Assembly: GCA_023249375.1 (NCBI GenBank)
Contig: JAHFCT010000028.1
Location: 1-41,892 of the forward strand
Length of the DNA: 41,892 nucleotides
Source of the DNA: Gemmatimonadota bacterium
Lineage (GTDB): Bacteria; Gemmatimonadota; Gemmatimonadetes; Gemmatimonadales; Gemmatimonadaceae
Direction of reading: 5' to 3'
Positions 15,909-24,674 of this stretch are shown here, in pieces; within the stretch, counting starts at the first letter, position 1, and every line of letters begins with the position of its first letter. The position numbers and the translations under genes were made by a program. The notes beneath the pieces were generated by a model that saw only the letters and a program-made list of their open reading frames with translations, searched no databases and was not told the DNA's origin.

Positions 15909-17270
15909 ATGTCTCGCCCCGACGTTCTCGAAAAGCTCGTCAGTCTCTGCAAGCGCCGCGGTTTCATCTTCCAGTCGTCAGAGATTTACGGCGGCACCGG
16001 CTTGGTCTGGGACTACGGCCCGCTTGGCGTCGAGCTGAAGAAGAACGTCAAGGATGCGTGGTGGCACGCGATGGTGCGTTCGCGCGACGATGTCGAAGGA
16101 CTCGACGCAGCCATCCTGATGCATCCGCGCGTGTGGGAAGCGAGCGGCCATGTGAGCGGCTTCAACGACCCGCTGGTCGACTGCAAGGCGTGCAAGGCGC
16201 GCTTCCGCGCCGACCAGATGGACACGGCGTCGTGCCCGCGCAAGCCGAGCAAGAAGCCGGGCGAGCACGGCGACTGCCAGCTCACCGAGCCGCGCCAGTT
16301 CAACCTGATGTTCAAGACGTTCATGGGGCCGGTGGAGGACACCGCGGCCGTGGTCTACCTGCGTCCGGAAACGGCGCAGGGAATCTTCGTGAACTTCCTC
16401 AACGTGCAGCAGGCGCGCCGCCAGAAAGTGCCGTTTGGCATTGCCCAGATTGGCAAGGCGTTCCGCAACGAGATTACGCCGGGGAACTTCACGTTCCGCA
16501 CGCGCGAGTTCGAGCAAATGGAGATGCAGTTCTTCGTCGATCCGCAGGCGCCGGAAGGGAAGACGACCGACATGCAGTGGTTCGAGTACTGGAAGGCGCA
16601 GCGCATGGAGTGGCATCTTGCCCTCGGCCTCGAACGCGACCGCCTCGAGTTCCATCAGCACACGGCGCAGGAGCTGGCCCACTACGCCAAGGCGGCGTTC
16701 GACATTCAGTTTGATTTTGGCGGCACGCTAGGCTTCCAGGAAATCGAAGGCGTGCATCATCGCAGCGACTTTGATCTCGGGCGCCATCAGGAGTTCAGCA
16801 GCAAGCGGTTGGAGTACGTGGACCAGGTGGCCAACCGCCGCTACATCCCCTACGTCGTCGAGACATCAGTGGGCGCCGACCGCGTGACGCTGGCGCTGCT
16901 GTGCAACGCCTACGCCGAGGAGACGGTGGAAGGGGAGAGCGAAGGACGCGTGGTGCTGCACCTCAAGCCGGCGCTCGCGCCGATCAAGGCCGGCATTTTC
17001 CCGCTGACCAAGAAGGACGGCCAGCCCGAGATGGCGCAGAAGATCGTCGCCGACTTGCGGCCGCTCCATCCCGTGGACTACGACGACGCGGGGTCGATCG
17101 GCAAGCGCTACCGCCGGCAGGATGAAGTGGGCACGCCGTGGTGCATCACCATCGACCCGCAATCGACTGCGGATGGCACGGTGACGGTGCGCGACCGCGA
17201 CACGCTGGCGCAGGATCGCGTGGACGCGTCGCAGTTGCGCGCGTATCTCGCGGCCAAGCTCGCCGGCTGA
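15909..17270 (+). CDS. glyQS: Glycyl-tRNA synthetase, single-chain dimeric type
   Basis: This 453-residue class II synthetase charges tRNA-Gly. It is the archaeal/eukaryotic-like alpha-2 form, not the split GlyQ plus GlyS form. Motif 1 and neighbourhood read [20 protein letters not shown]. Motif 2 is [19 protein letters not shown], and motif 3 lies in [15 protein letters not shown]. The C-terminal anticodon domain begins near [18 protein letters not shown] Cys-containing insertion ([10 protein letters not shown] ... SCPRK ... GDCQL) is at about residues 85-140. The ATG at 15909 is chosen because [19 protein letters not shown] is the usual start. M3 peptidase follows 7 bases after its stop. 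Confidence 0.95.
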   Translation: MSRPDVLEKLVSLCKRRGFIFQSSEIYGGTGLVWDYGPLGVELKKNVKDAWWHAMVRSRDDVEGLDAAILMHPRVWEASGHVSGFNDPLVDCKACKARFRADQMDTASCPRKPSKKPGEHGDCQLTEPRQFNLMFKTFMGPVEDTAAVVYLRPETAQGIFVNFLNVQQARRQKVPFGIAQIGKAFRNEITPGNFTFRTREFEQMEMQFFVDPQAPEGKTTDMQWFEYWKAQRMEWHLALGLERDRLEFHQHTAQELAHYAKAAFDIQFDFGGTLGFQEIEGVHHRSDFDLGRHQEFSSKRLEYVDQVANRRYIPYVVETSVGADRVTLALLCNAYAEETVEGESEGRVVLHLKPALAPIKAGIFPLTKKDGQPEMAQKIVADLRPLHPVDYDDAGSIGKRYRRQDEVGTPWCITIDPQSTADGTVTVRDRDTLAQDRVDASQLRAYLAAKLAG

Positions 17271-17277
17271 GCGCCCG

Positions 17278-18804
17278 ATGCCGAACATGATGGACGATGG
17301 CCTCGACGTGCTGCGGGAGCGCGGCGAGGCCTTTCTCGTGGAGCTGTCGCGCGAGTACTACGAGGCGCACAGCGGGTTGAAGGAGAACGCGCAGTTGCAG
17401 CCGATCTTCAAACGGCACGCGGCGGCGTTTGACGATGAAGCATTCGCCCAGGTGCTGGACCGGTTCCGCGATGCGCCGGCCGGCTCGGACGCGCATTGCT
17501 CGGCACGCCTCCTCCTCGACTGGCTCGTCGAATCTCGCTGCGGACGCGAACTCGCCGCGCTCGAGGAACGCGAGATTGCGTGGGAGGGCTCGGCGAACAT
17601 CACGCTCGCCGACGGCACGGTGGAGCCGTATCAGCGCGCCGCCATTACCGTCGCGAACACGCGCGACAAGAAGGAGCGTCAGGCGCTCGACGATGCGCGC
17701 GCGAAGCTGGTCGAGGACGAGCTTGCCCCGCTCAAACGCGAGCGGCTGGAGCGCGAGCACGAGGTGGTGGCGACACTCGGCGTCGCGCCGGACTACATCA
17801 GCACCTGGGAGGCCTTGAGCGGGTTTGCCGTTCGCCCGCTGCGCGACGCCTGCGCCCAGTTCCTGCGTGACACGCAAGCGATGTGGGACGACGTGCTTCC
17901 CGAAGCGCTCAAACGATCGCTGAGCCTCTCGGTCAGCGAAGCAACGCGCGCCGACGCGGTGGCGCTGATGCGCGCGCCGGAGTTTGACGGCGCGTTTCGC
18001 GCGGAGTCGATGGAGCGCGAGGTGCGGCGGCACGTCACCGACATGGGCGCAAGTCCGGATGCGCGCGGCCGAGTGGTCTTTGACACCGGGGAGCGGCCGG
18101 GCAAGCGCGCACGGGCGTTCTGCTCGCCGGTGCGGATCCCGGACGAGGTGTATCTGGTGCTTCGTCCGCACGGCGGGCAGAACGACTGGACGACGCTGAT
18201 GCACGAACTGGGGCACGCACTGCACTTCGCCAACATGGCGCGCGACCTTCCGTTCGAGTTCCGCTGGCTCGGTGACAACTCGATCACCGAGGGGTACGCG
18301 ATGCTCTTCGATCATCGCCTGCAGGACCGCGGGTGGCTGGCGCGTTACACCGAGCTCTCGAAAGCCGAGATGCCGAAGTATTTGCGCGCGGCCGGCTTTG
18401 AGGAGTTGCAGTTTCTGCGGCGCTACTGCGCCAAGCTCATCTACGAGGTGGAACTGCACGCGGGGACGACGCCGTGGCGTTCGCTGCCCGACTTGTACGT
18501 CGAGACGCTGACGGCGGCGACCGGGTTCCGGTATCAGCGCGCCGACGCATTTCTGGATGTTGACCCGCGATTCTACGCCGCGCGCTATCTGCGCGCGTGG
18601 CAGCTGCAGGCGCTGCTCGACGAGTCACTCCGCGAGCGGTTCAATGATGACTGGTGGCGGAATCCCAAGGCGGGGCCGTGGATTGAAGCCGAGCTCTTTG
18701 GGCACGGCCAGCGGGAACTGGCGTCGGAGCAGGCGGCGCGGGTGGCAGGGAAGGAGCTTGGTTTTGCGCCGTTGGTGCGTTCGATCGAGGGAATGTTCGC
18801 GTGA
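17278..18804 (+). CDS. M3-like zinc metallopeptidase
   Basis: This 508-residue, probably cytoplasmic peptidase has no signal peptide. The gluzincin site is intact: His309, Glu310 and His313 in LMHELGHALHF, with the third zinc ligand Glu338 in NSITEGYAML, 25 residues on as in M3 (thimet oligopeptidase/PepF) enzymes. A conserved later segment (ARYLRAWQLQALLDESLRERF) is also like oligoendopeptidases. It is somewhat shorter than PepF (about 600). It likely trims oligopeptides. It is transcribed with glyQS, 7 bases apart, and is followed by the palindromic ACGGAT repeat. Confidence 0.82.
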   Translation: MPNMMDDGLDVLRERGEAFLVELSREYYEAHSGLKENAQLQPIFKRHAAAFDDEAFAQVLDRFRDAPAGSDAHCSARLLLDWLVESRCGRELAALEEREIAWEGSANITLADGTVEPYQRAAITVANTRDKKERQALDDARAKLVEDELAPLKRERLEREHEVVATLGVAPDYISTWEALSGFAVRPLRDACAQFLRDTQAMWDDVLPEALKRSLSLSVSEATRADAVALMRAPEFDGAFRAESMEREVRRHVTDMGASPDARGRVVFDTGERPGKRARAFCSPVRIPDEVYLVLRPHGGQNDWTTLMHELGHALHFANMARDLPFEFRWLGDNSITEGYAMLFDHRLQDRGWLARYTELSKAEMPKYLRAAGFEELQFLRRYCAKLIYEVELHAGTTPWRSLPDLYVETLTAATGFRYQRADAFLDVDPRFYAARYLRAWQLQALLDESLRERFNDDWWRNPKAGPWIEAELFGHGQRELASEQAARVAGKELGFAPLVRSIEGMFA

Positions 18805-18819
18805 CGGCGCACTGCAACT

Positions 18820-18935
18820 GATTACCACGGATGAATCGGACAACGCACGGATCGACACGGATACTGCTCTTTATCGGGGTTTCCACAGCGCAGGATCCGT
18901 GTTGATCCGTCCTATCCGTGCCATCCGTGGTAGTC
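18820..18935. repeat. Palindromic ACGGAT repeat element
   Basis: The left arm (18820-18864) begins GATTACCACGGATG and ends ACACGGATAC. The right arm (18894-18935) is its imperfect reverse complement, beginning GATCCGTGTTGATCCGT and ending CATCCGTGGTAGTC. About 29 bases separate the arms. A transcript from either strand would fold into a long stem. The left arm is closely similar to 1059-1101. It fills most of the gap between the M3 peptidase and the aminotransferase gene, and no gene is visible in it. Confidence 0.75.
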
Positions 18936-19022
18936 AGTAGAACCCGCCCTTGGCTCCAGACCATCCGGCGTGCACGAAGGCAAGCGCAAATCGGTAGATT
19001 AGAACGGCACCTAATCGAGGGC

Positions 19023-19892
19023 ATGAACATGATCTTCTATCTCAATGGCGAGTACGTTCCCCGCGCCCAGGCGCTGATCCCAGTGGAGGATCGCGGCTTC
19101 ATTTTCGGCGACGGCATCTACGAAGGCGTGCGTTCGGTGAACGGCAAGATGTTCGAGTGGGGGCCGCATGCCGACCGCATGATCAACGGCCTCAACGGCC
19201 TGCGCATCAACTTCAACGCCGACCAGGTGAACGCGCTCGAGGGCGTTTGCGAACAGGTCGTCGAGAAGAACGGGCTCGTCGACGGCGAGGCGTTCCTCTA
19301 CCTCGAGGTCTCGCGCGGCGCGGCGCCGCGCGCCCATGGTTTCCCGCCGGCTACGGTGCATCCGACGGTCTTCGTGTCGGCGTCCAAACTTGTTGTCCCG
19401 CGCAAGATGCGCGACGAAGGGTGCGCCGCGGTCACCTTCCCCGACATGCGCTGGAAGCGGCGCGACTGGAAGACGGTGAACCTCCTCGGCAACGTCCTCG
19501 CCCGTCAGGCGGCTTCCGAAGCGGGCGCCTACGAAGCTATCCTGCACGAGGACGGCATCGTCACCGAGGGTGCGGCCACCAACCTCTTCGCCGTGTTCAA
19601 TGGCGTGCTGCGCACGCACCCGCTCACCCAGCGTATTCTGCCGGGCATCACGCGCAAGGTGGTGATGGAGCTCATCGCCGAGCACAAGCTGCCGGTGGAC
19701 GAGACGCCGGTGGCATTGGATACGCTCGCCGCCGCCGAGGAGATTTTCGTGTGCGGCTCCACGACGGACGTCACGCCGGTGGTGACGATCGACGGCAAGA
19801 GAATAGGCAACGGCACACCCGGTCCGATCACGGTGAAGTTGCGCGAAGCGTTCGAAGCGCGGCTCTATCAGGCGGCGGGCGTCGGCCGTTAG
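19023..19892 (+). CDS. dat: D-amino-acid aminotransferase (PLP fold type IV)
   Basis: This 289-residue cytoplasmic enzyme transfers the amino group between D-amino acids and keto acids, supplying D-Glu or D-Ala for the cell wall. The N-terminus has YLNGEYVPRAQALIPVEDRGFIFGDGIYEG, typical of class IV enzymes. RGAAPRAHGFP matches the R-x-H carboxylate-binding segment of D-enzymes. Lys150 (DWKTVNLLGN) is the PLP lysine and Glu182 (IVTEGAATNLF) holds the pyridine nitrogen. The ATG at 19023 has GAGG upstream. TAGATT at 18995-19000 is a plausible -10 without a clear -35. A branched-chain or 4-amino-4-deoxychorismate lyase role is less likely given the R-x-H motif. The next gene starts 3 bases after its stop. 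Confidence 0.88.
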   Translation: MNMIFYLNGEYVPRAQALIPVEDRGFIFGDGIYEGVRSVNGKMFEWGPHADRMINGLNGLRINFNADQVNALEGVCEQVVEKNGLVDGEAFLYLEVSRGAAPRAHGFPPATVHPTVFVSASKLVVPRKMRDEGCAAVTFPDMRWKRRDWKTVNLLGNVLARQAASEAGAYEAILHEDGIVTEGAATNLFAVFNGVLRTHPLTQRILPGITRKVVMELIAEHKLPVDETPVALDTLAAAEEIFVCGSTTDVTPVVTIDGKRIGNGTPGPITVKLREAFEARLYQAAGVGR

Positions 19893-19895
19893 CTG

Positions 19896-21236
19896 ATGCC
19901 GCCCCGCAAGCGCTACTTCCCGCGCCGGCCGCTGCCGGCTCCCGAGCCGGCAGCGCCGCGGGAGCGGCGCGACCTCGACGCAGTGCGCGACATCGTGCAT
20001 GCGTCGGTGAGCGGGGAGTCGGCGGAAGAGGCGCTGCAGTTTGCGCTCGACCGCATTGCGCCGCAGCTCGGCGCGGCGCTGGGCTCGGTCTATCTCCTCG
20101 ACGGCGCATCGGAGCTCATGCGCCTCGTGGCGGCGCACCAGTGGCCCGAGAAGTACCGTCCGTGGCTGGGCTCGATGCGCATTCGCGTCGGCTTTGGACC
20201 GAGCGGCGAGGCGGCGAGCGAGCGCCGCGTGATCGACGTGCCCGATGTCTTCGCCGATCCCGATCTCGAGGATTGGCACGAGGTGGGGCGCGAACTCGGC
20301 TTCACGGCCATCACGGCCTTGCCGCTGATCGCCGCCGGGCGGGTGATTGGCGTCGCGACGTTCTACTTTCGCGAGGCATCGGGCGCGACGAGCGAGGCGC
20401 GCGCGCTGCTGCGCCTGGTGGCCGACCTGCTCGCCGTGACGGCGGACCAGTCGGCGCGGCGGGACGAGCTGCGCCGCGTGAACGCGGCGCTGATGGAAGC
20501 AACCGCCGAGATGGAGCGGCAGTATGACGCCGCGGGCAATGCGCGGCAGGCGCGCGATGATTTTCTCGAGGGCGTGTCGTTTGACCTGCGGTCGCCGCTC
20601 GCGTCGCTCGTGGTCAACCTCTCGCTCCTCGAGCGCGAGATCTCGGGGCCGCTGACGTCCGGGCAGCGCGACGAAGTGCGCGCCGTGCGGTCGTCGGCGA
20701 CGAAGGTGCTCGATCTGGTGGAGGCACTCATCGACTTCGCCGATGCCCGGCGCGGTGCCCTGGTGCTGGTGGTCGACGAGTTCGATCCGCGCGTGCCGAT
20801 GCGCGATGCCATTCGTGATGTGGGCGCAAACGCCAAGGGCATTGTCGTGGCGCTGGTGGAGCCCGTGCTCGCGCTGCCGCCGATGCGCGGTGATCGCCGC
20901 AAGATCGTGCGGCTGCTCGTGACGCTGGCGCAGTACGTCACGGAGCACGCCGCGTCGGCGCGGGTGGAAATTTCCGTGGACGCGCTCGACACGCGCATTC
21001 GGTTTCACGTGCAGGAGACAGGCGCCCGGCGCGCTGACGCGTCCGATGCGGACGATGAGTCGGGCACCGCCGAGGCGGCCAGCGTACAGTTTGCGTGGGC
21101 GCTGGGTCTCGTGCGGAGCATCGGCCGGATCATGGGCGGCGAGGTGGCCGCCGACAACGCAGGCGAGGGACGTACGGCGTTTACATTGGACCTGCCGCTG
21201 CACGGGCCGCCGCGAAAGGACGCGGCACCGAACTGA
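19896..21236 (+). CDS. GAF-domain histidine-kinase homologue, degenerate (probable pseudokinase)
   Basis: 446 residues, no membrane segment. Residues about 28-185 form a GAF sensor domain (LDAVRDIVHASVSGES ... ITALPLIAAGRVIGVATFYF). Next come a coiled linker and a HisKA-like helix pair. In the H-box, FLEGVSFDLRSPLASL has Phe229 where the phosphorylated His belongs (usual form FLATVSHELRTPL). In the N-box, DRRKIVRLLVTLAQYV lacks the ATP/Mg-binding Asn. The G1 box is also unlike D-x-G-x-G. The C-terminal G2-like GEGRTAFTLDLPL remains. The fold is kept but catalysis is unlikely, so a ligand-sensing scaffold or inhibitor is more probable. It sits between dat (3 bases) and a 93-residue protein. 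Confidence 0.8.
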   Translation: MPPRKRYFPRRPLPAPEPAAPRERRDLDAVRDIVHASVSGESAEEALQFALDRIAPQLGAALGSVYLLDGASELMRLVAAHQWPEKYRPWLGSMRIRVGFGPSGEAASERRVIDVPDVFADPDLEDWHEVGRELGFTAITALPLIAAGRVIGVATFYFREASGATSEARALLRLVADLLAVTADQSARRDELRRVNAALMEATAEMERQYDAAGNARQARDDFLEGVSFDLRSPLASLVVNLSLLEREISGPLTSGQRDEVRAVRSSATKVLDLVEALIDFADARRGALVLVVDEFDPRVPMRDAIRDVGANAKGIVVALVEPVLALPPMRGDRRKIVRLLVTLAQYVTEHAASARVEISVDALDTRIRFHVQETGARRADASDADDESGTAEAASVQFAWALGLVRSIGRIMGGEVAADNAGEGRTAFTLDLPLHGPPRKDAAPN

Positions 21237-21255
21237 TCACCACGGACCCGAGATC

Positions 21256-21537
21256 ATGCACAACCAGTCGAGCCGTACCCTGCAGACCCAGCGGACCAGT
21301 GAATCGCCCGACGGCGTGCTCCGCGGTGCGCGCGAGTTCTTTGCCACGGGCAGCTCCATCTACGCCGCGTTCGTCGAGAAGGAAGGGCCCAATCACCTGG
21401 TGTTGCGCGGCCAGGGGGGCGAGGAGGTCGTGATCGCCGCCTTTGCCGACGGCACCGGCACGGTGGTGAACGGCTCGTCGTACATGTTTGACCAGCAGGT
21501 GGCGCGCTTCCTGAGCACGCTCGCGCCCATCGCGTGA
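21256..21537 (+). CDS. Hypothetical 93-residue protein
   Basis: Not recognised. The ATG at 21256 (MHNQSSRTLQTQ) lies 19 bases after the GAF protein stop, and the TGA comes 7 bases before the deacetylase start, so it is inside an operon. The first 20 residues look disordered (Ser, Thr, Gln rich). The rest alternates hydrophobic and polar residues (SSIYAAFVEKEG, HLVLRGQGGEEVVIAAF, GTGTVVNGSSYMFDQQVARFL). That suggests a small mostly-beta domain ending in a helix. It has no Cys, no signal peptide and no membrane segment. Codon use resembles its neighbours, which supports it being real. Confidence 0.65.
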   Translation: MHNQSSRTLQTQRTSESPDGVLRGAREFFATGSSIYAAFVEKEGPNHLVLRGQGGEEVVIAAFADGTGTVVNGSSYMFDQQVARFLSTLAPIA

Positions 21538-21544
21538 CGCGCCG

Positions 21545-22471
21545 GTGAGCGTCGCGTTCATCTCGCACGCGGACTGCGGGCGGCACGACACCGGGTGGAA
21601 ACACCCCGAGCATGTCGGCCGGCTGCGCACGATCACGCGAGCGCTGCGCAACGACTGGGAACTCATGATGCGCGTCGACCACCGCGAGGGGCGGCACGCG
21701 ACCGTGGACGAACTCGCGCTGGGGCACGCCGCCGAGTACATCGAGTCGGTGCGCGCGATGGCCGCGGGCGGCGGCGGACGGTTTGACGCCGACACCGTGG
21801 CGAGCGAAGGCTCGTGGGACGCGGGCGCGGCAGGAGCGGGCTGCGTGCTCGACGGCATCGACCTCGCCGTGGCGGAGCACCGGCGCGCGTATTGCGCGGT
21901 GCGGCCGCCGGGGCATCACGCGCTCCGCGCGCACGCGATGGGCTTCTGCCTCTTCGGCAATGTTGGCATTGGCGCGCATTACGCGCGCGCTCGGCACGGG
22001 CTGAATCGCGTGCTCATCGCCGACTGGGACGTGCACCACGGCAATGGGACACAGGCGCTGGTGCAGGAGTGCGAGGACATCCGGTTTGTCTCGATGCACC
22101 AGTGGCCGTGGTATCCGGGCACGGGCGCGGCGGACGATCGCGGGCCCAAGGAGACCGTCTGGAATGTTCCCATGGCGGGCGGCCTGCCCGCCGCGGAGTA
22201 CGTGCGCGCCTTCCTCGGCGCCGTCGACAGCGCCACGCGCGACTGGACGCCCGACCTCGTGCTGATCTCGGCGGGCTTCGATTCACTGAACGGGGACCCG
22301 CTGGGGGGCTTCACGCTTGAGATGCCCGATGTCACGACGCTGACGAGCGAGATGGTGGATCGTGCGCTCCAGTGGTGCGGCGGCCGGCTGGTGAGCGCGC
22401 TCGAGGGCGGCTACGCGCCGGAACGCGTCGGCGAGGCGTCGGTGGTGCACCTGCGCGCGTTGGAGCGCTGA
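21545..22471 (+). CDS. Histone-deacetylase-superfamily (arginase/deacetylase fold) amidohydrolase
   Basis: The 308-residue zinc enzyme removes acetyl groups from lysine or polyamine substrates. The substrate-channel motif RPPGHH holds His124 and His125. The zinc ligands are Asp162 and His164 (DWDVHHGNGTQ) and the Asp in ISAGFDSLNGDPLGG. The opening HADCGRHDTGWKHPEHVGR is the usual family start (H-x-HPE-x-P-x-R type). Start is GTG at 21545. The family in bacteria includes AcuC (deacetylates acetyl-CoA synthetase) and acetylpolyamine deacetylases, so the target is unknown. It closes the dat operon and is followed by the predicted corA promoter. Confidence 0.9.
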   Translation: MSVAFISHADCGRHDTGWKHPEHVGRLRTITRALRNDWELMMRVDHREGRHATVDELALGHAAEYIESVRAMAAGGGGRFDADTVASEGSWDAGAAGAGCVLDGIDLAVAEHRRAYCAVRPPGHHALRAHAMGFCLFGNVGIGAHYARARHGLNRVLIADWDVHHGNGTQALVQECEDIRFVSMHQWPWYPGTGAADDRGPKETVWNVPMAGGLPAAEYVRAFLGAVDSATRDWTPDLVLISAGFDSLNGDPLGGFTLEMPDVTTLTSEMVDRALQWCGGRLVSALEGGYAPERVGEASVVHLRALER

Positions 22472-22550
22472 GCGGCGGCTCGTCGCCGCCGGACGCCGTC
22501 GTCGGCCGACTGCGCACCGCGAGTGCAGCGCCGACAAGGCACCGCCGTGC

Positions 22551-22580
22551 TTGCTCGCCCGTTCGCGCAGACGATAGCTT
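22551..22580 (+). promoter_or_regulatory. Predicted promoter of corA-kinase-priA
   Basis: TTGCTC (22551-22556), 18 bases, TAGCTT (22575-22580). The start would be near 22587, giving a leader of about 30 bases that contains the GGAGG ribosome binding site at 22606-22610. The -10 is identical to that of trpS. Confidence 0.55.
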
Positions 22581-22615
22581 GAGTCACGGGCCGTTTCGCC
22601 CGTGCGGAGGATTCC

Positions 22616-23662
22616 TTGGCCCGTCGCCCCAGCGGCACGTTTCGCATTCGCAAATCGCAGCGGATCACCGCCGCGGAAGTGGCGCATCCGCGCGGGTTCT
22701 ATCGCCCGTCGGAAGGCGCGGTCGTCAGCGACATCGACGCGCGCGAGATCGAGCGCTATCTGCGCGACCCCGGCGGCTTCCTCTGGGTCGACGTCGACAC
22801 GGCGATGCCGCTGCAGGTGGCGCTGCTCGAGAAGGTCTTCCACCTGCACCCGCTCGTCGTCGAAGACTTGATGAGCCCGAACGGGCGCGTGAAGGTGGAG
22901 GAGTATCCGGGATATCTCTTCGTCGTCGTGCGCGCGGTGCGCTTTGTGAGTGAGACCGAAGACCCGCACGACATCGAGACCTACAACCTCTGCTGCATAC
23001 TCGGCAGCAACTACCTCATCACCGTGCACGGCCTGCACTCGCCGGGGCTGGAGACGGTGTGGGAGCGCGTGAAGCGTTCACCCGACCTGCTCGACCGCGG
23101 GCCGGCGCGCACCATGCACGCCGTGCTCGACGCGGCCATCGACGCCTACTTTCCCATTGTCGACCAGCTCGACGAGTTCATCGACGGCGTCGAAGAGCGC
23201 GTCTTCGCGCGCTTCGACCAGGAGGCGCTGCACGACATTTTCGGCGTCAAGCGCCTCGTGCTGCAGCTGCGCCGCCATCTCGCGCCGCAGCGCGAGGTCT
23301 TCAGCTACCTCACCAACCGGCCGAACGCGCTCGTCCATCCCGATGTGCAGGTGTACTTCCGAGACATCTATGATCACATCATCCGGCTGAACGAATCCAT
23401 CGACACGTACCGCGATCTCGTCAGCTCGGTGATGGAGTCATACCTCACGCAGGTGTCGAACCGGCTGAACATTGCCACCAAGAGCCTCACCGTCGTCGCG
23501 ACGCTGAGCGTGCCATTTGTCGTCGTCAGCGGCATGTGGGGAATGAATTTCAGGAACATCCCGCTCTCCGACTGGCCGCACGGCTTCTGGGTGATGTTTG
23601 TGGGGCAACTTGCGCTTGGCGGCCTGCTCGTGTGGGCGCTGCAGCGCCGCGGGCTGTTGTAG
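22616..23662 (+). CDS. corA: CorA-family magnesium/cobalt transporter
   Basis: This 348-residue channel forms a membrane pentamer that takes up Mg2+. The large N-terminal cytoplasmic domain ends in a long helix. Two membrane segments close the protein, and the selectivity motif G-M-N follows the first (VVVSGMWGMNFRNIPL). The start is TTG at 22616, five bases after a clear GGAGG, which decides it over any downstream codon. The next gene begins one base after its stop, so corA, the kinase and priA form a tight operon. Confidence 0.93.
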   Translation: MARRPSGTFRIRKSQRITAAEVAHPRGFYRPSEGAVVSDIDAREIERYLRDPGGFLWVDVDTAMPLQVALLEKVFHLHPLVVEDLMSPNGRVKVEEYPGYLFVVVRAVRFVSETEDPHDIETYNLCCILGSNYLITVHGLHSPGLETVWERVKRSPDLLDRGPARTMHAVLDAAIDAYFPIVDQLDEFIDGVEERVFARFDQEALHDIFGVKRLVLQLRRHLAPQREVFSYLTNRPNALVHPDVQVYFRDIYDHIIRLNESIDTYRDLVSSVMESYLTQVSNRLNIATKSLTVVATLSVPFVVVSGMWGMNFRNIPLSDWPHGFWVMFVGQLALGGLLVWALQRRGLL

Positions 23663-23663
23663 C

Positions 23664-24674
23664 GTGTTCTGTCCCGAATGCGGCACCTGGAACCGCGGCG
23701 GCGCGGCGGCCTGCCTGCGATGCGGCGCCGCGCTGCCGGACGTCCCGGTGCGCGCCGATGCCCCCGACGCGCTGATCACCGCGCTCCGGCAGGCCACCGG
23801 CAACCGCTATCGCGTCCTGCGCCGCATCGGCTCGGGCGGCATGGCCGATGTGTATCTCGTCGAGCAGGAGACACTCGGCCGCCCGCTCGTGCTGAAGGTC
23901 ATGCACGCGCACCTGGCGCGCGATCCGGAAATGCGCGAGCGCTTCCGCCGCGAAGCCGAGGCGGCGTCGCGGCTGGTGCATCCGCTCATTTGCGTGCCGT
24001 TCGACTACGGCGAAGTGGGGGAGATGGTCTACCTCATCATGCCGTTCCTTGGCGGCGGCGGACTGGCCGAGTTGCTGATCCGCTCGCGCGCACTCGCGCC
24101 GGAGCGGGTCGCTGAAGTCTCGGCGCAGGTGGCGACGGCGCTCGACCATGCACACCGCCACGGCGTGGTGCATCGCGACGTGAAGCCCGACAACGTGCTG
24201 TTCGATGAAGACGGCAACGCGTATCTCACCGACTTCGGCATCGCGACGGCGCAGTTTCACGCGCGCCTGACGGCGAGCGGGCGAGCGATGGGCACGCCGC
24301 ACTACATGGCACCCGAGCAGGCGATGGGGCGCACGCTCGACGGCCGCGCCGACTTGTACGCGGTGGGCGTGATGATGTACGAGTGTCTGGTGGGCTTCCC
24401 GCCGTTCGATGCCGCGGATGCGTTCGCGGTGGGCTACAAGCAGGTGCACGAAGCGCCGGTGCCGGTGACCGAGGTCAACTCGTCGATTCCCGTGAAACTG
24501 GCCGAGATCGTGATGCGCTGTCTCGAGAAATCGCCCGATGCGCGCTGGCAGCGCGGCGCCGACCTGGCCGCGGCGCTCGAGGCCTGGCTGCACGAGAGCG
24601 GCTCGGCGCGCGCGTCGCGTGTACGCGCCATCACGCCGCCAGACGGCGTCTCCGCGCTGCCGAAGACGCTATGA
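23664..24674 (+). CDS. Soluble Ser/Thr protein kinase with N-terminal zinc ribbon
   Basis: This 336-residue Hanks-type kinase has no membrane segment. Cys3, Cys6, Cys17 and Cys20 form a zinc ribbon (CPEC ... CLRC). The kinase domain (about 48-310) is complete: Gly loop GSGGMADVY (56-64), Lys78 in VLKVMH, HRDVKPDN with Asp172, DFG at 190-192 and the activation-segment MAPEQ. All catalytic residues are intact, so it should be active. The GTG at 23664 is chosen because it keeps the zinc ribbon and lies one base after corA. Its TGA overlaps the priA ATG by 4 bases. PASTA and other sensor domains are absent. Substrates are unknown. Confidence 0.88.
   Translation: MFCPECGTWNRGGAAACLRCGAALPDVPVRADAPDALITALRQATGNRYRVLRRIGSGGMADVYLVEQETLGRPLVLKVMHAHLARDPEMRERFRREAEAASRLVHPLICVPFDYGEVGEMVYLIMPFLGGGGLAELLIRSRALAPERVAEVSAQVATALDHAHRHGVVHRDVKPDNVLFDEDGNAYLTDFGIATAQFHARLTASGRAMGTPHYMAPEQAMGRTLDGRADLYAVGVMMYECLVGFPPFDAADAFAVGYKQVHEAPVPVTEVNSSIPVKLAEIVMRCLEKSPDARWQRGADLAAALEAWLHESGSARASRVRAITPPDGVSALPKTL

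Noticed and set aside
18820-18935. CRISPR array
   Set aside because: The repeats are inverted, close together and without regular unique spacers; no cas gene is near.
19011-21203. 730-codon open frame on the minus strand
   Set aside because: It lies opposite dat and the GAF protein, which have clear motifs. Its translation is Arg- and His-rich without any domain, the usual antisense shadow in GC-rich DNA.
19896-21236. Calling the GAF protein an active sensor kinase
   Set aside because: The phospho-His and N-box Asn are both absent, so only the fold supports that name.
22472-22500. Terminator after the deacetylase gene
   Set aside because: A short GGCGGC/GCCGCC pairing exists but no T-tract follows, and GC-rich DNA gives such pairs by chance.
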